Shown: positions 61,313 through 64,000 of the stretch, in pieces
Layout of the letters: each line of letters begins with the position of its first letter
Numbering within the stretch: position 1 is the first letter of the stretch
NCBI GenBank assembly: GCA_016716085.1
Contig: JADJWY010000001.1
Location: forward strand, 248,001 to 312,000
DNA: 64,000 nucleotides
DNA from: Hahellaceae bacterium
GTDB lineage: Bacteria; Pseudomonadota; Gammaproteobacteria; Pseudomonadales; Oleiphilaceae
Direction: 5' to 3'
Program-made: the position numbers and the translations under genes
Notes under the pieces: model-generated
What the model was told of the DNA's origin: nothing
The model's input: the letters and a program-made list of their open reading frames with translations, nothing else
Database searches by the model: none

Positions 61313-63799
61313 ATGTTCAAGTTATCAGATTGGTTATTTTCCCTGCTGCGTAAATTCCTGTTCTTATGGGTGCGCACGGATGTGATTGGCAATAAAGCAG
61401 AAACACTAGGGCTCAACCTGGCGCTGCCAGTCGTCTATGTCCTGCAAAAAAGTTCCTACAGTAACCGGCTGGTACTGGAAGAAGAATGTCTCAAGGCCGG
61501 GCTCCCCTCCTCCCAGGAGCCGTTGAAATGTGGGAAGCATTCGCTGCGCCGTCGCTTCTTCTTTCTCTCTGAGCCGAAAGGAGGCGTGTTCAGCCGCCGT
61601 GAAATGCCGCTGATGACCGGACGTATCAGTGAGTTGGTCAATGCCGCGACAGAAGACCCAACCCTGGATATCCAGATTGTGCCGGTCTCCATTTTCTGGG
61701 GGCGCGCACCCGAAAAGGAGCAATCTCTATTTAAGTTATTGCTCTCCGATAACTGGGCGGTCAGTGGCCGGCTGCGTCATTTCTTCATCATCCTGATTCA
61801 CGGACGCAACACCTTTGTACAGTTCAATCGACCGATTTCATTGCGCCAGCTCGCCGATGAATCCACCTCGCCCAGTATCGGTTCACGCAAACTGGCCCGA
61901 CTGCTGCGGGTACACTTCCGCCTGGTGCGTCAGACGGTGGTTGGCCCGGATTTATCTCACCGTCGAACCCTGGTGTCGTCACTGGTCCGCACCCCCTCTG
62001 TGAAAGAAGCCATTCAGCAAACCATGGCGACCGACAAGATTTCAGAGGAAAAAGCGCAGCAGAAGGCTCTGAAATATGCTGATGAGATTGCTTCTAACGT
62101 GTCGATTGCGGCCGTTCGCTTCCTCCACATCGTACTGACCTGGGTCTGGAACAAAATCTATAACGGCGTCACCGTCAACCATCTGGAGCCCGTCAAAGAG
62201 GCCGCCCAGAAAGGTGGGCTGGTTTACGTGCCCTGCCATCGGAGCCATATTGACTATCTGCTGCTGTCATATGTCCTGTTCGTCAATGGACTGATGGTTC
62301 CGCACATTGCAGCGGGCATCAACCTTAATATGCCTATCGTCGGTGCCATTCTGCGTCGGGGAGGCGCCTTCTTTATGCGCCGCAGTTTCCGTGATAACAA
62401 GCTATATGCCGCCGTCTTCAACGAGTACATGCAGTCGATGTTCACCAAGGGATATCCCGTTGAGTATTTCGTGGAAGGGGGACGCAGCCGAACGGGTCGC
62501 ACGCTCCATCCCAAAGCCGGCATGTTAAACATGACGATCAAAAGTTATCTCAAAGACAGCAACAAACCCCTGATATTCATTCCGGTGTATGTCGGCTATG
62601 AAAAAATTCTGGAAGAGCGCTCCTACCTGGGCGAATTACGTGGCAAGAAAAAAGAGAAGGAGTCCATCCTTGGCCTGTTCAAAACCCTGCGTAATCTGAA
62701 GAACCACGGCCGTGTCACCGTCAACTTCGGCGCACCACTGAAGCTGGATGACGTCCTGACGCAAGTGCGTCCTGAATGGCGTAACCTGAGCAAAGAAAAA
62801 ACCAAGACCAAATGGGTGACTGAAGCGGTCGACCACCTGGCCAGTCAGGTGGCCATTTCGATCAACGAAGCATCGGCAATCAACCCGGTGAATATCACCG
62901 CCTCTGTACTTCTGACGACGCCGCGCCTGGCAATGGACGCCAACCTGCTGGCCGAACGTAGCCAGGCGATCGTCAATCTGCTCAAGCAGAGGCCATACAG
63001 CGAACGCGTTACTTTTCCTGACGGGACGGGCGAAGAATGGGTCAACTATATCGAGTCCATGGGACTGGCCCGGCGCCAGAAGCAGTCTCTTGGCGACATC
63101 ATGACGCTCAGCGATAGCGAAGCGATTCTGCTGACGTATTATCGCAACAACATCCTGCATCTGATGGCGCTTCCGGCAATGATTGCCAGCCTGTTCCAGA
63201 ATCGGGGCAGTCTGGAAATGGAGAAAGTCGAATGGCTGGTGACCGCGATCTATCCCTATGTCCGTTCCGAGTTGTTTCTGCGCTGGACGGAAGAAAGCGT
63301 CTGGCAGGAAGCCCAGGCCTGGCTGGAAATTTTCTTCAATAACGGACTACTGCGAACGGATGGCAAGCTGCTGTTCCGTCCCACCGTGGGTACGCGGGAG
63401 TTCACCCTGCTCAGCACGCTTGCCAAGACCATCATCCCGACCATCGAGCGTTACTACATTGCCATCGCCATCCTCAAGCAGCACGGCACCGAAACGCTCA
63501 CCCCCGACAAGCTTGAAGCCCTGAGCACCTGCATGGCCGAGCGCATGTCGATCCTGTATGGCCTGAATGCGCCCGAGTTTTTCGACAAATCACTCTTCCG
63601 CAACTTCATTGCTCAACTGGAGAAAAATGCTTTTCTGGGTCGTGCTGAATCCGGCGTATTGAGTTATGACGAGCGCCTGGACCTGATCGCAGAAGAAGCG
63701 CGCCTGGTACTCAATGCCGATATTCGGGAAAGTATTCTGCAGGTGACCAGTGAAGCGGCAGAGGGTGAAGAACCTTCAGTCGCCCAGACTGCCGCCTGA
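61313..63799 (+). CDS. plsB: Glycerol-3-phosphate 1-O-acyltransferase PlsB
   Basis: 828 residues, the normal length. The catalytic HxxxxD is CHRSHIDYLLLSYVL (about residue 308-313), followed by GGAFFMRRSF (block II), YFVEGGRSRTGRT (block III) and FIPVYVGYEKILEE (block IV). PlsB is an inner-membrane-associated enzyme that makes lysophosphatidate from acyl-CoA or acyl-ACP and glycerol-3-phosphate, the first step of phospholipid synthesis. The start ATG 61313 follows GGATGGG. It is divergent from the nudC-murI pair. Confidence 0.96.
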   Translation: MFKLSDWLFSLLRKFLFLWVRTDVIGNKAETLGLNLALPVVYVLQKSSYSNRLVLEEECLKAGLPSSQEPLKCGKHSLRRRFFFLSEPKGGVFSRREMPLMTGRISELVNAATEDPTLDIQIVPVSIFWGRAPEKEQSLFKLLLSDNWAVSGRLRHFFIILIHGRNTFVQFNRPISLRQLADESTSPSIGSRKLARLLRVHFRLVRQTVVGPDLSHRRTLVSSLVRTPSVKEAIQQTMATDKISEEKAQQKALKYADEIASNVSIAAVRFLHIVLTWVWNKIYNGVTVNHLEPVKEAAQKGGLVYVPCHRSHIDYLLLSYVLFVNGLMVPHIAAGINLNMPIVGAILRRGGAFFMRRSFRDNKLYAAVFNEYMQSMFTKGYPVEYFVEGGRSRTGRTLHPKAGMLNMTIKSYLKDSNKPLIFIPVYVGYEKILEERSYLGELRGKKKEKESILGLFKTLRNLKNHGRVTVNFGAPLKLDDVLTQVRPEWRNLSKEKTKTKWVTEAVDHLASQVAISINEASAINPVNITASVLLTTPRLAMDANLLAERSQAIVNLLKQRPYSERVTFPDGTGEEWVNYIESMGLARRQKQSLGDIMTLSDSEAILLTYYRNNILHLMALPAMIASLFQNRGSLEMEKVEWLVTAIYPYVRSELFLRWTEESVWQEAQAWLEIFFNNGLLRTDGKLLFRPTVGTREFTLLSTLAKTIIPTIERYYIAIAILKQHGTETLTPDKLEALSTCMAERMSILYGLNAPEFFDKSLFRNFIAQLEKNAFLGRAESGVLSYDERLDLIAEEARLVLNADIRESILQVTSEAAEGEEPSVAQTAA

Positions 63800-63815
63800 G
63801 CTTGAGGCGGTTTGG

Positions 63816-64000
63816 TCAGGCTCCTGCCCGAATCAGACCGCCAAGGCCATAGCGGTCCAGCGTCGCTTCGAGCATTTTGCGGGTTTCTTTTGGATTTTCC
63901 GCCTTGAGTGCCTTCGCCAGCAGCTTGTCACACTCGGATTTGGGCACTGTTCTGATGACCCATTTGGTTTTTGGCAGGTTGTAGGCCGACAGACTCAACA
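63816..64000 (-). CDS. ptsP: C-terminal end of a PtsP-like PEP phosphotransferase (window edge)
   Basis: The frame runs off the window. The ~61 visible residues (LSAYNLPKTKWVIRTVPKSE, then LAKALKAENPKETRKMLEAT and RYGLGGLIRAGA) look like the end of PtsP, the enzyme I of the nitrogen PTS, from the SLSxxxxNLPxxKWxIR and GLGGLIRAG pattern. The phosphate-relay domains lie outside. Convergent with plsB, 16 bases apart. The assignment is tentative given the short piece. Confidence 0.6.
   Translation of the reverse strand, partial: LSLSAYNLPKTKWVIRTVPKSECDKLLAKALKAENPKETRKMLEATLDRYGLGGLIRAGA

Noticed and set aside
1..64000. CRISPR array, integrase, transposase or rRNA
   Set aside because: No regularly spaced repeats, no recognisable integrase or DDE transposase frame and no rRNA-like block were seen on either strand.

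Overview
The window is bacterial chromosome of moderate GC. It most likely comes from a marine, lipid-using gammaproteobacterium related to the Marinobacter / Ketobacter / Alcanivorax groups. The clues are a Marinobacter-type fatty acyl-CoA reductase, a PlsB acyltransferase, two OruR-type AraC regulators, a secreted LIP-family lipase, a CrbS/CrbR acetate-switch pair with an SSS/DUF4212 transporter, and NudC, MurI and a PtsP-like end. The genus is inference from remembered families; no search was run. I recognised no tRNA, rRNA, CRISPR array or complete insertion sequence.

Layout. 0-1.6 kb: C-terminal half of an M16 peptidase, cut by the window edge. 1.8-5 kb: an accessory patch with a ParD/ParE pair, an Rhs tip with a possible toxin domain, a candidate immunity lipoprotein, a 55-residue membrane protein, and a PrlF/YhaV pair. 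5-8 kb: DJ-1-like protein, LysE exporter, cupin, two small zinc-site proteins and an acetyltransferase, all on the minus strand. 8-13.2 kb: secreted lipase with a membrane-anchored partner, a divergent AraC regulator, and a DUF3302/HlyD pair. 13.4-14 kb: a Phd-type antitoxin whose ParE-like partner has an in-frame amber codon. 14-24 kb: metallopeptidase, acyl-CoA ligase, quinone oxidoreductase, hotdog protein, two beta-propeller lipoproteins (one carrying two c-type heme motifs) and an iron module (bfr, Fur-controlled bfd, a CCC1/VIT1-like protein, DUF211). 24-24.7 kb: mqsRA with its operator. 24.9-42 kb: mostly housekeeping and metabolic genes, including aspartate kinase, a patatin, an amidohydrolase lipoprotein, ohr, a YebC paralogue, an M32 carboxypeptidase, a DUF481 protein, CBS proteins and a DnaQ-like exonuclease.

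42.3-47 kb is the most anomalous stretch. Five neighbouring genes (a conserved small protein, a secretin-N-domain protein, rlmI, tatA and a Tat-exported GMC oxidoreductase) each carry one small frameshift, although flanking genes are intact. Local consensus error or recent gene decay are the two explanations.

48-54.4 kb: acetate-type symporter with its DUF4212 subunit, a symporter-like hybrid histidine kinase and a LuxR-type response regulator. 54.4-59.6 kb: fatty acyl-CoA reductase divergent from a DUF2156 protein, then a MarR / alcohol dehydrogenase / DUF4442 operon with two copies of one operator. 59.6-64 kb: murI, nudC, plsB and the end of a PtsP-like gene.

Taken together the window shows storage-lipid and acyl metabolism (FAR, PlsB, lipase, patatin, acyl-CoA ligase), acetate uptake and sensing, iron storage, peroxide defence, and four toxin-antitoxin loci in the first 25 kb.
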